Origin: Rhizophagus irregularis
Lineage: Eukaryota > Glomeromycota > Glomeromycetes > Glomerales > Glomeraceae
Direction of reading: 5' to 3'
Assembly (NCBI RefSeq): GCF_026210795.1
Contig: NC_089456.1
Span: 1,180,501 to 1,244,500 of the forward strand
Length of the DNA stretch: 64,000 bases
This document shows positions 44,492-55,683 of the stretch, one piece after another. The translations under genes were made by a program, and so were the position numbers. The notes beneath the pieces are model-generated. The model saw nothing but the letters and a program-made list of their open reading frames with translations. It was not told the DNA's origin and made no database searches. Every line of letters begins with the position of its first letter. Position 1 is the stretch's first letter.

Positions 44492-45145
44492 AATCTAAAT
44501 GAATATGAAATATGATCTATAATCTTTTCTATGATTTTTGATAAAATCCTTAAAGACTCTAGAAAGTAAAATGTTCTCTCTCTTTTACGCTTGAAATTTG
44601 TTCAGTGGTTAAAAAGGTAGAGGAAAAAAAAGGAGTTCATTATGGGACATTTATCACAATTTTTTTTTAGCATACCTATAACTGCGCCTTATAAGAGGTA
44701 ACACACCCTAACGCACCGAAATTAGGAAAGTTGTCGATCCAAAGTGATAAAAAAGCCGGCTTACTAGACAAATTTAACCTAAAAATCATTTCCTCATGTG
44801 GCTAAAAAAAAATCGGTTGGGAAAATAATTATTAATATTTTTTTTTTTCATTTGTAAATAGTGACGGAGCTAAAACGTGTTTCAAAAAATAATTAGTGTT
44901 ACAAAACATTGTGTTAAAAAAATGTGTTACAAATTTAAAAAAGGAACAAGCAGGGGTAGATCAATTCATTACAGTGGCGCAATTAAAAATTGCATGGGTT
45001 AACAAAACGGCAATATGGGGAAAATTTATCCGGAATTAATGTAAATAATAAAATAAATAAACAAAAATTTTGTTTATTTTTGTGTGTTTATTCTATTTAT
45101 TGATAAATAATAAATGTTCTTTAACTATTCTATTACATAATATTA
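44492..45145. other. Spacer of block C
   Basis: No gene. GTTCATTATGGGACATTTAT and CACCGAAATTAGGAAAGTTG recur in the spacers at 1.6 and 5.5 kb. Confidence 0.5.
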
Positions 45146-46161
45146 TTACATAACTGTTGTATAAATAAATCCTACAAGACTAATTAAAATAATTCCAAAA
45201 TAATTATAAAATTGATTAGCAAGTTTTTGACCATCAGATTTAGCGCTACTGGCAATATTAGGACATTGATTTTCAAATGCTTGTAATGATTGTTGTGTAT
45301 CACCAACAATCTTTTGTAAATTAGGAGTATCAGGAGGATGAGATGATAGATAGCCTTTGATATTACCATAAGATTGTTTTGAACATTCATCACATTGTAA
45401 ATTAGCAAAAGGATTCGTATTTGGAGACTGAGATTGAGCTTGTTTTGCTTGTTCAAACTCTTTAACAGAACAATATTCTAAAAAAAATTAATAATATTAA
45501 AAGAGATAATAATTTGTTAAAAAAAACCAAATATTGTGTATATATATGTAAATGATATTATATTTATACTTAATAACTTACCGCCATTTACTTTCAAACA
45601 CGAAATGTCTCTTATAGGAATAGCCAAATAAAAAGAAAGCATAAGTGATTCAGCTTTAGGTCCGACCATATTAGCACTAGTAGGAGCGGGTCCCTTGCCA
45701 GTTCCAGGAGTTCCTTCAGAAGAAAGATATTGATTCAATTCTGCATCACAAGCTTTATCAATCTCAGTATAAGCATTTTTAGCATCCGATTCACTACATG
45801 CATTATTTGCAGTATCAGCGCAAGTTTTATCTAAAGCATCTTTTACAATTGCTGAGTCTATTTTAGGAGTACCAGGAGTACCAGGGGTACTAGGAGTAGC
45901 GGGAGTAGCAGAACTACTTTCAAGTAAATGATATGTAAAAATACTAGTAAACAAACATTTGTTAGAAGGTGGCTTTTTGTTTATGAAGGATGATGCATCA
46001 TCACTTCCACCATTTTTAAAAATTGCTTGTTGACATGGTGTACATGTCGTGCCTTGTAAAGCGAAACTTTGTTCACAAGTAGTTGCTGGAAGTGTTTGAT
46101 CCTGAGCGTAAGCGAAAAGGATTAATGCGTTTAAAAATATGAAAGAACTAAAAGTTTTCAT
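45146..46161 (-). CDS. Secreted Cys-rich protein with C-terminal hydrophobic tail, copy C
   Basis: Exons 46161-45582 and 45477-45146 encode 303 residues. Signal peptide 1-19, C-x2-C at 40-43 (CTPCQQA), and a Thr-Pro linker at about 84-100 (ATPATPSTPGTPGTP) that could be O-glycosylated. CADTANNAC and CDAEL follow, then after the intron CDEC, SSHPPDTPNLQK, CPNIASS, and a hydrophobic end (FGIILISLVGFIYTTVM). The downstream neighbour is the intact kinase gene. The closest relative is copy D: same length, same linker. Frames on exon 2 other than this one are spurious. Role unknown; a surface-attached secreted protein is the likely form. Confidence 0.87.
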
Positions 46162-46241
46162 TGTTTCTATATTATAAGTACAATAAGGAATATTTATTAA
46201 AGGTAAATGTTTTTGTGAATGGTTTTTTTTTTAAAAAAAAA

Positions 46242-46270
46242 GACGGACTAAAAAATTCGATCTTTTTATA
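46242..46270 (-). promoter_or_regulatory. Conserved TATA-containing promoter motif, copy C
   Basis: GACGGACTAAAAAATTCG then ATCTTTTTATA, about 80-110 bp before the ATG, the same as in copy A. Confidence 0.65.
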
Positions 46271-48079
46271 AATTCGTATGTGTAACATGATTCTTTATCA
46301 ATTTAATTTAATTTGACCAGGAAAAATTATGAAACGTAACACAAATTATTATTAATATGATTGTTGAAAAATAATAATAATAATAATAATAATAAAAATA
46401 TAGATAAGAATTATTAAACGTAATGGAACTGAAAGGACGTAAAGAACGTACCTTCTTTGTTAATTGTGATCTATTTTCAGTCTGTCTTTATTACATATCT
46501 ATTTTCAGTTTAAGCCTTTATTACATAAAATTTGTGATACAATTATTAAGAAAAGAAATAATTAAATTTCATTTTACAACATTTTTTGACGGAATTCGGA
46601 GTTAATCTTGCATGCATAAAGTTTTCGATAGGGAAGAGTAAACCTAAAGTTTATTACAAACATGCAAAAGTATTGGTTAATGTAAGATTTCCATTTTAAA
46701 GATAAATATTGTACATGTGTTACGCAGTTTTTACCTAGTTAGGCATAAAATTGAGTAATTAGTTTAATTGCAAAATACTGTTTTAAGAAGGTTTGTATAA
46801 ATAATATTAGATTATATTAACATAATAAATGAATGTTATGTGTTGTACAAATTCTAATAAAATACACTTGTTTGTAAAAATGGATTTGTATCCTACAAAC
46901 ATTAAGTTCTCGGCTATTAATAAGAGTAATTTGTGTTTATTTATTTGACTATTGATCAACCAATCGTATTTGAAAAGAGCAAGCATGATCGAAAGTTTGA
47001 AGAACAAGGGCGAAAAAAAAAAAATTAATTTAATAAAGAACTGAATACTCATGTAATATATTTAGTAATATGAATATATTTAGTAATATTTCAAAAACCA
47101 ATAGAAAATGAATTAATATTCCAGATATATGATTTTTTATAGAGAAAGTGAATTTCTCTTTAAATTTTATCTACTACTCAAATTAATTAACTTGAATTAA
47201 GAAAAATCTTCGTTTGTAATTAAAAAATTCGTCATAACTAAAAAGTTCGCTACGAAAGAAAAAAATTATTTTACATGCGCAGTTTATACTTTATAAATTT
47301 TACTTCGCTTGAATAGTTTACACTATATAAATTTTACTTCGCTGAATAGTGTAAACTTTATAAATTGTACTTCGCTGAATAGTATTTAATATGTATGTAC
47401 TACATTGAAGGTCCCAATGTATCAATAATTCAATTTGATAAACTGCGCTATGTATCACTTTTATAATTGTATTTGTACAATAATATTAAAGCTTAACAAT
47501 AATAAATTGACAATAACTAATTAGATTTGGAATATCTTATCTATAAACGACTCATTGTCTCAGCCATCTGGCGCTTTTAGTGACGAAAAGAATTGACCGA
47601 TTTTGGGCTTTAAAAATCCGTAATTTGAGCCACAATACGGTTTATAGTTGACAGGGATAACATAATGTATCGTAACATTACAGAATTTTTAAATTATTTT
47701 TTCGTTACAGTTATCATTTTTAGATTTTATAAAAAAAAAGGTTCCAAGTATGTCGTAATCAAAATCCGTGAAAGAAAATACAAAATATGCGGGAATTAGA
47801 ACAAACCAGTTTATTCATTCAACTCGATGCCTTTCAAACAATACAAATATATACATAATACACGAAAATCAGGGAGAGGGATAATTTTATAAATTATTTA
47901 TTTAAACAGCTTTATAAGTTGAGCTCTATTGATTATAATTAGTATGACACGACGCAAAAGTCAAGCTAATTAAAGAAAAGAAAATTTCCAAGTTCTAATA
48001 AAATAATCATAAAGGAACCAAGACTCGTTCGTGTAGGGAATACATGGCAGAGAAAAGGGATTAAAGAAGTTAATATTAT
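46271..48079. other. Upstream duplicated block of copy C
   Basis: No gene. It is collinear with 58090-59663 and 62560-64000 and contains the markers CTTGCATGCATAAAGTTTTC, CGTCATAACTAAAAAGTTCG and GATAAACTGCGCTATGTATC. Confidence 0.7.
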
Positions 48080-48757
48080 ATGAAAATATACGCCCCTTCT
48101 AAAAACGAAAATGTGTCACTGCGACAAAATATATTTGAATTAATCGTACCTCAAAATAAGGATATGAGATTATCAAATTTAGAACCACTAAAAGGGGAAA
48201 GTGAATCTTTGAAGCGTATGTAAATTTAAAAAAAAATTTTTAATAAAGAAAAAGTATAAATATTTACCGATAATTCTAATTTCAAATTTTATTGAATTTA
48301 GATTTGATTGATGATGAAAATCTTCCTCCAAATGAATCTCAAAAAAGTTCAAATTTTCGATTGAAAATAATTTATATCGGTATAACTTTTACAAAATACA
48401 TTTCTTCCAGTAGGATTTCAAATAACGAAAGAAATATTAGGATACCTTAATGTAGAAGATTTAATATCCGTAAGTTTAACTTACAAACCATTCATAAATT
48501 TATTACAAAATTAGAGAAATTATGACAAGCATTGTACAAAAAATTATCACCAAGATCTAGTTAGTTCCATAATAAAAGGGAAAAGGAAAGGGAATGAAGA
48601 GATAGAAGAGGAGGAAGATACGATGATGCAAATGGCAGTATGAATTTCATTGAAAAATGACGACAAATAGGATTAAATGGAAAACTTATATACAAGATAT
48701 AACTAATCAGAAAAAGAGATCATTTGAAGATTCACCAAAATCCATAAAAAATATTAT
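48080..48757 (+). pseudogene. F-box-like gene remnant, copy C block
   Basis: Exon-like start MKIYAPSKNENVS, then GESESLK ahead of a GTATGT donor, an acceptor at about 48300, and LIDDENLPPNES. The F-box-like stretch LPVGFQITKEILGYLNVEDL with SVSLTYKPFINLLQN follows, ending in TAG at about 48510. The distal pieces (KKRSFEDS in another frame) are frameshifted. The 59664 copy has the same exon layout and other lesions. An SCF adaptor-like ancestor is inferred. Confidence 0.6.
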
Positions 48758-49199
48758 GTTACTCATTTCTTTTAAATTCTTGTTTTCTTATAAGAAAGAA
48801 ACAACAAGCTCAATTTGATTTTGTCTAGATGAAGAAGAAAAAGGACAAAAAGTAGTGGAGGTGGAGGAACAGCCATTGCAGAAACTTCATATTTTTAAAC
48901 AACGTTGTCACTGCGCCAAAATCACGTTGCTTTTTTAATTTACCGTAAAAACGATTTCACTATACCTATTTTACTATTGTAAACATATTGTCAAAACGTA
49001 GTAATTTATTTTTTACGACGTTGTAAACACACTATTAATAAAGCAAACAATGTTATATATTACATTACTAGTACGCTAGCTAACTATTAAGTTATACATT
49101 ATTAAGTATTGATAATATAATTCATTATATAAAATGTAAAAAAGTATATGAAAATAAAATTATTTAATAAACATGTTTCACTAAAGATAATTTGAAAAA

Positions 49200-50060
49200 G
49201 TCCAAAAAAATGAAACTTTTCCTTAAAACAAAATAATCCCAAGAAAGGGAACCTCCTACCGAAATTCTACATGTTTAAGAACTCCAAAAAACAATCTGTT
49301 CAATAACAAGAAGGTTTGAGGAAGCCCAAATCTATATAAAAGAAACATTAAAAATGTTTCTAATTAAAGGAAACAAAAAAGTAAGTTTCACAAAGAAACT
49401 TACCGTCCCCAATCTCCAGGTACCCAATCAAAGTCCTTCTATAACTACAAAAAAAAGTAAAAAATAAGGATGTTTTCAATACTAAGAAAAAAGGTAAATT
49501 TCGTTACGAAACTTACCATTTCAAGATTCCAATACCCTATTCCACTATTAAGTAAAATAATTTTTCGTGATGAGGGAGTTCTTGTATCTGCTCTTCTGTA
49601 TCCAGAATCAAAGTCAAATTTTCATTTTGATTCATTATATGTCAATAGTAATACAATTCTTGTCAAAAATAGTTTCCACTGAAGTCTTGCATGTCAAAAG
49701 GTCTGGACATCTGAAAGAGAAGCTTGAAACGTAGAACCTAAAAAAAGAAAAAGACATGACTGTTAAAAAAAGGAAAAAAGAAGATGGAACGTTTGTTAAA
49801 CGTTTTGTTAAATAAAAATGAAAAAAATTTAATCCAAAAGAACTTAAAAAGGAAAAAATCCAACCGTTGAAAATTTCACACATCCAAAGGCCTGGCCCGT
49901 CTAAAAACAACTGAAAAATTTAAATCAAAAGCATCCAAAGGCCTGACCGTCTAAAAAAAAGAAAGAAACAAGAAAATAAAATTTTAGTTAACATTTTGTC
50001 AAATAAAAAAAAATGAAAGAAAAAAAAATTTAACTTACCACAAGAAATACAAAAGAACTG
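49200..50060. other. Degenerate repeats with CAAAGGCCTG motif
   Basis: Two or three imperfect copies of CATCCAAAGGCCTGGCCCGT and of a GTTAAACGTTTTGTTAAATA-type string. No gene. This may be the body of the SINE-like element whose head lies at 50080-50170. Confidence 0.4.
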
Positions 50061-50079
50061 CCTAAAAAGAGAATTAAAT

Positions 50080-50172
50080 GAACTGTTAGGAACCATTCGT
50101 TAAAAGATGGAAGTCTCCCAGTCGTCAGGCTGGTAGTGTGCTATGCCCACCTCGGCCACAGGCCTCGCAGTA
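50080..50172 (-). mobile_element. tRNA-like SINE head (candidate)
   Basis: The minus strand reads GTGGCCGAGGTGGGCATAGC, which fits a polymerase III box A of class II tRNA type. About 55 bases later GGTTCCTAAC approximates box B. The stretch is G+C-rich in AT-rich surroundings. It does not fold convincingly as a working tRNA, so a tRNA-derived SINE is the best guess. Confidence 0.35.
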
Positions 50173-50689
50173 CCTACTTCTTCTCTCCGTGAAGTCTCAC
50201 TGTTCCCCATTTACCTTATCTGTCTGCCTCATCCATTCTATAATATTACCATAAAAAAGAAGGTAAGGAACAACGGAACCAGTAGGATGGACATTTACAA
50301 CACTTCAAAAGAATTCAAAAGAACCATCCCCAAAAACATTTCACCCTGATCCCCCAAATACGTTCATCCAGGTATTATCTCTCTCATTCAAAGCTCGACA
50401 GATGATGTGACCGGAGGATAAAATGGGCGATTAAAGTAGCTCATCTACTGCGTACATATGACTGATCGCAGTCTAATTCAACAATCCAATGTTCGGAGCG
50501 GTGATCGCAAATGTTTGTGAAACCACACATTGCATGTACTACTGTATCACAAAATAAACGATCACATTGATTTCTCACATATAGTACCACTCGGTATTTT
50601 TGCGCAAATAAAATTCTTTTTTACTCTTGTCCTCACACACCGTACTTTGAGCCACTAGAATTTCACAAAAAATACTATAAAAGCCGTTA

Positions 50690-52051
50690 TGTCTATCACG
50701 TTATTCTGTCTTGTCAAAGGAAATACGACCGCGAACGCTTTCTCCATTAGAATAAGTAGGGACGAGCCTGTTAGTGAACTCAAAAAAGCTGTAAAGGCGG
50801 AGAAAGCACCAGAGTTCGACCTTTTTTCCTGCGGACAGGCTGCTATGGAAGGTGGAAATTCATGACGATCGCGACGATCTCTTGCGTAATCTCACATTAC
50901 AATACCAACCCGAACTACTTGCGACAAAAAAGATTTCGAAATACTTTCCTGTATCACCAGCCGAAGAATGTATTCATGTAATAGTTGAACCACCCGCGTC
51001 GACCGCCACTTCGAATCGCGAACAGGAGTTACTTGACGTTGCAGGCATTACTCAACAAGTCTGTCCATGGTACGTATAAAGTTTTGCCAAGAAATTTGGG
51101 CGACCTGAGGTCGCTGAAATCGTTTTCCGAATTACTCACTTTTTTAATCTGCCAGAGTTTGACGTCGTCGTTATTCCGAAACGGAAGGCAAATAAGTGGA
51201 CTGCAAATATCGAACATGCAACTCTCGAAGCCTCAAAGATTTTATACGTGAATTGTACAAACCACCAGCGCTTGAAAATGATGGGGCAGTACTAAACTTT
51301 ATGTGTGATGGATATAGATACTTACCTAGGATCGATGTCTCATTCCGAGAGATGTTGCAGTCGCTAGTGTCAAAAAATAATCTTAAGTTTACTGTGTTTA
51401 TTGAGACGCCATCGAAACCCTTTTCAGATTGGTCAGTCCCGAAAGTTTGTGAACTCTACGGTCTTAGCGATGACCCGAATCCTAGTATAGATCTATATCC
51501 CATTTTTCCTTGTGGTAGTGCTGACTTGAATAACGAAAAGTCTCAAGCCGTGGTTAAACATCTATTGGCCGAACTGAAACTCCGCCAAAAGACTTATCCA
51601 CTCAACATGACATATGAGGCAACGAAATCAAAATCATACCGGAAAAACTCATCGCAGGACATAACGGGCAAGGAAATCTCGATTATGCACGTTCGACTAA
51701 TAGGATCGTTGGTTTAGTCGAAGTTAAAAAAGATGACTTTAAGCAGGGATTCACACAGACCACCGTGCAGATGGAATCATCATTGACGTGTCATATACGC
51801 AAAGTGGACGAAATAGAAGATTCTTACGGTTTGGACAAAGTATGGGGGATTGTGACGGATGCGGAAAAATAGTACTTTATGTAGATATTGAGGGAAAGCC
51901 GTCGTTTAAGTTGTCAGAACCAGTGATCGTCGCATACAAAGATGAGAATTTACAGGCTAAGGTGGAAAAGGTCCTCGGACATATTGTATGGTTGCTGGAG
52001 GAGGCACAGAAGCCGGGTATGATTCGCAAAGTGGGGAAGAATCGAAAGTAA
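50690..52051 (+). pseudogene. Crinkler-type effector gene with nuclease-like C-terminus, multiply broken
   Basis: The start reads MSITLFCLVKGNTTANAF, the ubiquitin-like header typical of Crinkler (CRN) proteins, followed by VSELKKAVKAEKAPEF. The C-terminal part has a PD-(D/E)XK-like nuclease core: GNLDYARS, then GLVEVKKDDF (E-x-K), then FKLSEPVIVAYKDENLQ. Breaks: one extra T in the run at 50822-50827, frame changes near 51080, 51240 and 51640, a TAG where Trp is expected near 51870, another stop shortly after, and a further shift before 51890. The intact form would be a secreted or intracellular host- or rival-directed DNase-type effector. As it stands it is not expressed as such a protein. 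Base composition is richer in G+C than the flanks. Confidence 0.85.
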
Positions 52052-52481
52052 TAAAAAAGCGTAAGTCATTGAGCAAAGTTGCGGGAAATTCAGATACTGT
52101 AGATAAGTCTTAGTGTAGTCGTTAAAATCATGTATCGCGAGCCTTTGTATTATTTTACTTCATACTTTACCACCTGTATAATGGGATGCGTCCCGAATCA
52201 TTGTATTTATTTTTTATCTTCTGTCTGTATTAATAAAATTTTCTTGGGCAATATTTCGACCGGGTCCCGGCTGAAATTCATCACGTGCAAACAGTTGATT
52301 TTACGAAATCATGTACAAGAAAAAACCATTTATCCATGTATGATAATCGCAGTGATTTGCATGGGGGATTATAACGCAATGCAGTAGTGGACAGATCCAC
52401 TGGGATCGCTTGCCCCTGATGATTTACTAGTACTATAAATCAAGCTGACTGAGCTTCGCAGGTCTGCTCAACCAGGACAGT

Positions 52482-53051
52482 ATGGACAAATCTCAAATCA
52501 TTGCTCTAGCGCTAAATATACTCAACACAAATAGTTGTGTTAGTGATTTTGGCATTCATATTCCGAAAATGAAACCATGCAATTTATGCGAACAAGAGCT
52601 CATCACACAACCGGATGGGTTAATCAAAGAATTTACCATGGTATCCTGCGGATGTCTTTTTCACCAAAGTGCCTCGAAGAATACCTCTTGACGATTGCGA
52701 AAGAAAAAAGCATTATTACATGCCCAAATTGGGAATGCGCCAGAAATATCGAAACTTTTATCTCTCCTGATCTTTTTAAGGATACGACAAACTCGTCTGT
52801 AGATTTCGGAAGTCAAACTTCCATGGATGTGGACGCTGATGTATTACTTACGCTCAAACGAATTAGAAATGTTAGACGAAGAGGTGCAAATACTGGGTCA
52901 GAAAAAACGTTCTAGGGAAGTTAACAGAGGTAATGAAACGGACGCATCTCTTGCATCTACCGCATCTACCGAAAAATCATCTTGCAAAAAGGCTAAAAAG
53001 ACTGGTGGAAAGAAAGAATCAGATAAGCTAAAAAAATTTATCGAAGAATAA
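52482..53051 (+). pseudogene. RING-finger protein gene, two frameshifts
   Basis: Frame 1 from 52482 reads up to CNLCEQEL and SCGCLFH. A one-base shift near 52665 moves the continuation (KCLEEYLLTIAKEKS, then CPNWEC) to the next frame. The combined Cys/His spacing is that of a RING-type E3 ubiquitin ligase domain. A second shift near 52840 leads to LEMLDEEVQILGQKKR and a Lys/Ser-rich tail ending at 53051. The same RING-plus-basic-tail plan is multicopy in glomeromycotan fungi (pattern memory, not searched). Possible alternative: short introns at these points, but no clean GT-AG pairs were found. Confidence 0.65.
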
Positions 53052-53082
53052 ATATAAATACGGATATATACCAGCTTCAAGA

Positions 53083-53481
53083 ATGGGCTTGCCTGTGTAC
53101 AAAGAAATGGCCGAAAGTACTAAAATTACCCTTAACTGTGTTGTTAAAGAGAATCCTATTGAAGGCCAGTTCAGAATTAAAATCGATGGAAATGATTTTA
53201 TTTGTGACCTTCGAGAAGCCATAAGGGAAAATCAGAGAGGTACTTTTGAGTATGGTAGTCTTGGCATCAAGTTATGGTCAGTAGATATCGATCTTGGTAA
53301 TAATAGGGCAGTGCTTGAACAACTTCAAAATGCTGACTCAACTGTCGAGTCCGTTACAGGAGGTATCAGGATTATGGAAGGATTCAGAAAGATCAGACTG
53401 CATTTTAATAATCCGGATCCAAATAAAATTCATCTTGTAGTCCAAGGTGGGCGTTTCATAATTCCCAGGTCTGAACAATAA
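53083..53481 (+). CDS. Crinkler header-like (ubiquitin-like) small protein
   Basis: 132 residues. After a short lead (alternative start at Met 9, MAESTKITL), the pattern ITLNCVVKENPIEGQFRIKI, then FICDLREAIREN and LGIKLWSVDID, parallels the Crinkler header (ITLFCLVKGN ... LKKAIK ... LWKV). That header forms a ubiquitin-like fold thought to direct the effector. No C-terminal effector domain follows; the gene ends in an IHLVVQGG strand, as headers do. It could be a free-standing header, a truncated Crinkler, or an inhibitor. The frame is clean, unlike its neighbours. It starts 32 bp after the RING pseudogene ends. Confidence 0.6.
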   Translation: MGLPVYKEMAESTKITLNCVVKENPIEGQFRIKIDGNDFICDLREAIRENQRGTFEYGSLGIKLWSVDIDLGNNRAVLEQLQNADSTVESVTGGIRIMEGFRKIRLHFNNPDPNKIHLVVQGGRFIIPRSEQ

Positions 53482-53516
53482 TTGATAAATTATAATGCTA
53501 ATAATGAAGTAGCATT

Positions 53517-53786
53517 TTGTATTTAGCTGTCCAAAATTGGTGCGACGTATGTGATAAAGGTTCCGCATCGAAGAAAACCTTAAATAAACATAAAGAAAGT
53601 AATACTCACGACAAAATGCTAGATCGTGAAAGAAAAGCTAAAAACCCACCTTCTGATCCTGGTTCTGATGTCGAGGGTTTTCATGACTATGATGAAGGTA
53701 ATGGGGATAACTCCATCTCATTAACTTCAAACGATATTACAGCCTTTAATGATGAAATTGAGAATCTGGGTCCTGGAAGATTGTAG
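53517..53786 (+). pseudogene. C2H2 zinc-finger gene fragment
   Basis: The frame opens without ATG and contains WCDVCDKGSASKKTLNKHKE then NTHDKM, a C-x2-C-x12-H-x5-H finger. An acidic Ser/Asp-rich tail ends in LGPGRL. TATTTAG just before CTGTCC at about 53525 would serve as an intron acceptor, so this could be a 3' exon with its 5' part missing or unrecognised. It lies 35 bp after the header-like gene. Confidence 0.45.
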
Positions 53787-54502
53787 TGATGCGGGATACG
53801 GTACTCCTTAGCATAAATAGAAATATTCTATCATGTAGCTGTGCGTTTTTTATGTAGTTATTGATTTACTGGTCGCAAGAAATAAATTTCAGTTCGCGAT
53901 CACCTAAAAAATGCGCAGTAAGATAATATCATTGCCAAAAGAATTTTTTTTTTGACCTCGTATGAACAATTAATTTGCCAAATTCAGATATAAATGGGAT
54001 TGTGAGAAGCGTATACCAATCCAGAACTTGATAAATAAATGCGCAGTAACATTTAGTAAAGATGTCACACGTATCACAGGAATAAGTAATTGCGCAAAAT
54101 AATTTATTCTCAAACTTTCTCACAATTATGTATAGCCCCTTGATGATCTTTACATACGGATAGCGTTAAATTCTTTATTGTTAAATTAAGGGGATGCCGT
54201 TGATCAGATTTTCGTGATGCGATCATATTAACGTAATTTTTCCCAAGTGTGTTCCAAGATCGATCCTGCAAATTGTATAAAAAGGTGATGTCCTAGTTTG
54301 TAAATCTTTTTATCTGCCTTGTGCGAATATAAGCAAGAACCAAGGAAAAATAAAACGAAAATTATAATAAAATTAATAAATTTAAAACTGCCGTTATTTG
54401 CATCATCAATATTTACAATCAAACGAACCCGTATATTCTGCAAAGTAAATAATAAAGTAAGTTAGTTTATTGCTCGGCTAGCTTCTTGAATCAGAGTATA
54501 TA

Positions 54503-54772
54503 GATAATGAGTATGATATAACCTTCGTTGTATGTATGGTATAGTTTTTTATTTTATACAGTATAGTTTTTTTATCCGTACTGTATAACCACTCTAATCT
54601 TTATATTTTAAATAGCTAAATCCCTAACCCTAACCCTAACCCTAATTCTCCTAATTCTAACCCTAATCCTAACCTTAAAGTAACAGTATACTGTATAAAA
54701 TTAATAACTACACAGTATAGGCAATAAAAACCATACCATACATACAATGGGGGTCATATCATACTCATTATC
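54503..54772. mobile_element. Fold-back element enclosing telomere-like repeats
   Basis: The arms are GATAATGAGTATGATATAAC at the left and its near-complement at the right end, with TTGTATGTATGGTATAGTTT further in, inverted on the other side. The centre holds CCCTAA repeats. No coding capacity. Confidence 0.7.
54621..54676. repeat. Interstitial CCCTAA repeat
   Basis: Four contiguous perfect CCCTAA-type units, then degenerate ones (CTAATTCT, CTAATCCTAACC). The unit is the usual TTAGGG fungal telomere repeat. Confidence 0.85.
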
Positions 54773-54884
54773 GTATTACCGTTTTTACTATATATCGAGT
54801 ACAATAGACGCAGTGAAATTTCTCACATGATTCTCGTCACATGCAACGGCACAGCAAAAGTCTGGCGCAGTATATCTCCCAGCA

Positions 54885-55253
54885 ATGGAATCATCGGCGA
54901 TAACGCAGAAAAAATTAAGCAAACAATTCCTTGTATATGAGGCGGAATGGAATGTTATTAAAATGAATCGTAGTGGTGAGTATAAATCGGAAATATGCTT
55001 GCGTTGCTTATTTTTTTACTTCAGTTGTTAAATACCCCGTAATTATGCTGTAGATTCGAAATTACTTAATATTGCGAAAGTTCTACTTTATATTGTGAGT
55101 GGGAGAGATATAGATAGACAAAAATTCTGTAAATATGGGTGGGATAATTTATTTCGGAAATCTAGTGTATTAAAAGAGTGTGGGGATGAGAATCTTGTAG
55201 TTAGTAAAATAGCTATAGAAATTTATCTGAAATCTGAGAGAGCAAAGAAATAA
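54885..55253 (+). CDS. Small spliced gene, unknown function
   Basis: Exons 54885-54975 and 55054-55253, joined at a GTGAGT donor and TAG acceptor, give 96 residues in phase. It begins MESSAITQKKLSKQFLVYEA; exon 2 reads SKLLNIAKVLLYIVSGRDID and ends IEIYLKSERAKK. The composition is soluble and helical, with no signal peptide or membrane segment. The upstream base composition and the clean splice support it as real. No domain recognised. It sits between the telomere-like fold-back and the Crinkler-type NTPase gene. Confidence 0.55.
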
Positions 55254-55683
55254 CTTGATGCTGGGACTCGCATTAAATGGCCTAAGATCCGCGTGTTACC
55301 ACCCTCTTTGATAGCATCATACTTTTCATTTGCTTCTCTAGCCAAAGATCGGATTTATCACTGATTTATCATATTTAACATGTATGATGTAATAATGCAA
55401 CAAAATTATTATTGATGACTTACTTTTCCTTTTAAATAAATAATGACGACTTGTCATCGAATTCTATAATCATGTTTTATTAGGAATCAGATATATCAGC
55501 TAAGATCTAATGATTTAATCAGCTGGATAAAATGCAAAACGCGTACATATAATAATCAAAAGTTTAATCAGATTTAACGCGCGTTCATATAGCTTGAAAA
55601 AGTTAATTTTAAATCATATAGAAATCGGTTTTTTCTTTTTAAAGTACTTTTTTTAACATTTATTTTTTCTCATAAAATAAAAA

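Noticed and set aside
45184-45456. 90-residue Leu/Ile-rich ORF (also its twin at 61170-61460)
   Set aside because: Wrong frame of exon 2 of the secreted-protein gene; the spliced frame keeps Cys motifs and the hydrophobic tail in all four copies.
50080-50172. Functional tRNA-Leu or tRNA-Ser gene
   Set aside because: Box A fits, but acceptor and T-arm pairing is not convincing and box B is weak, so it is listed only as a SINE candidate.
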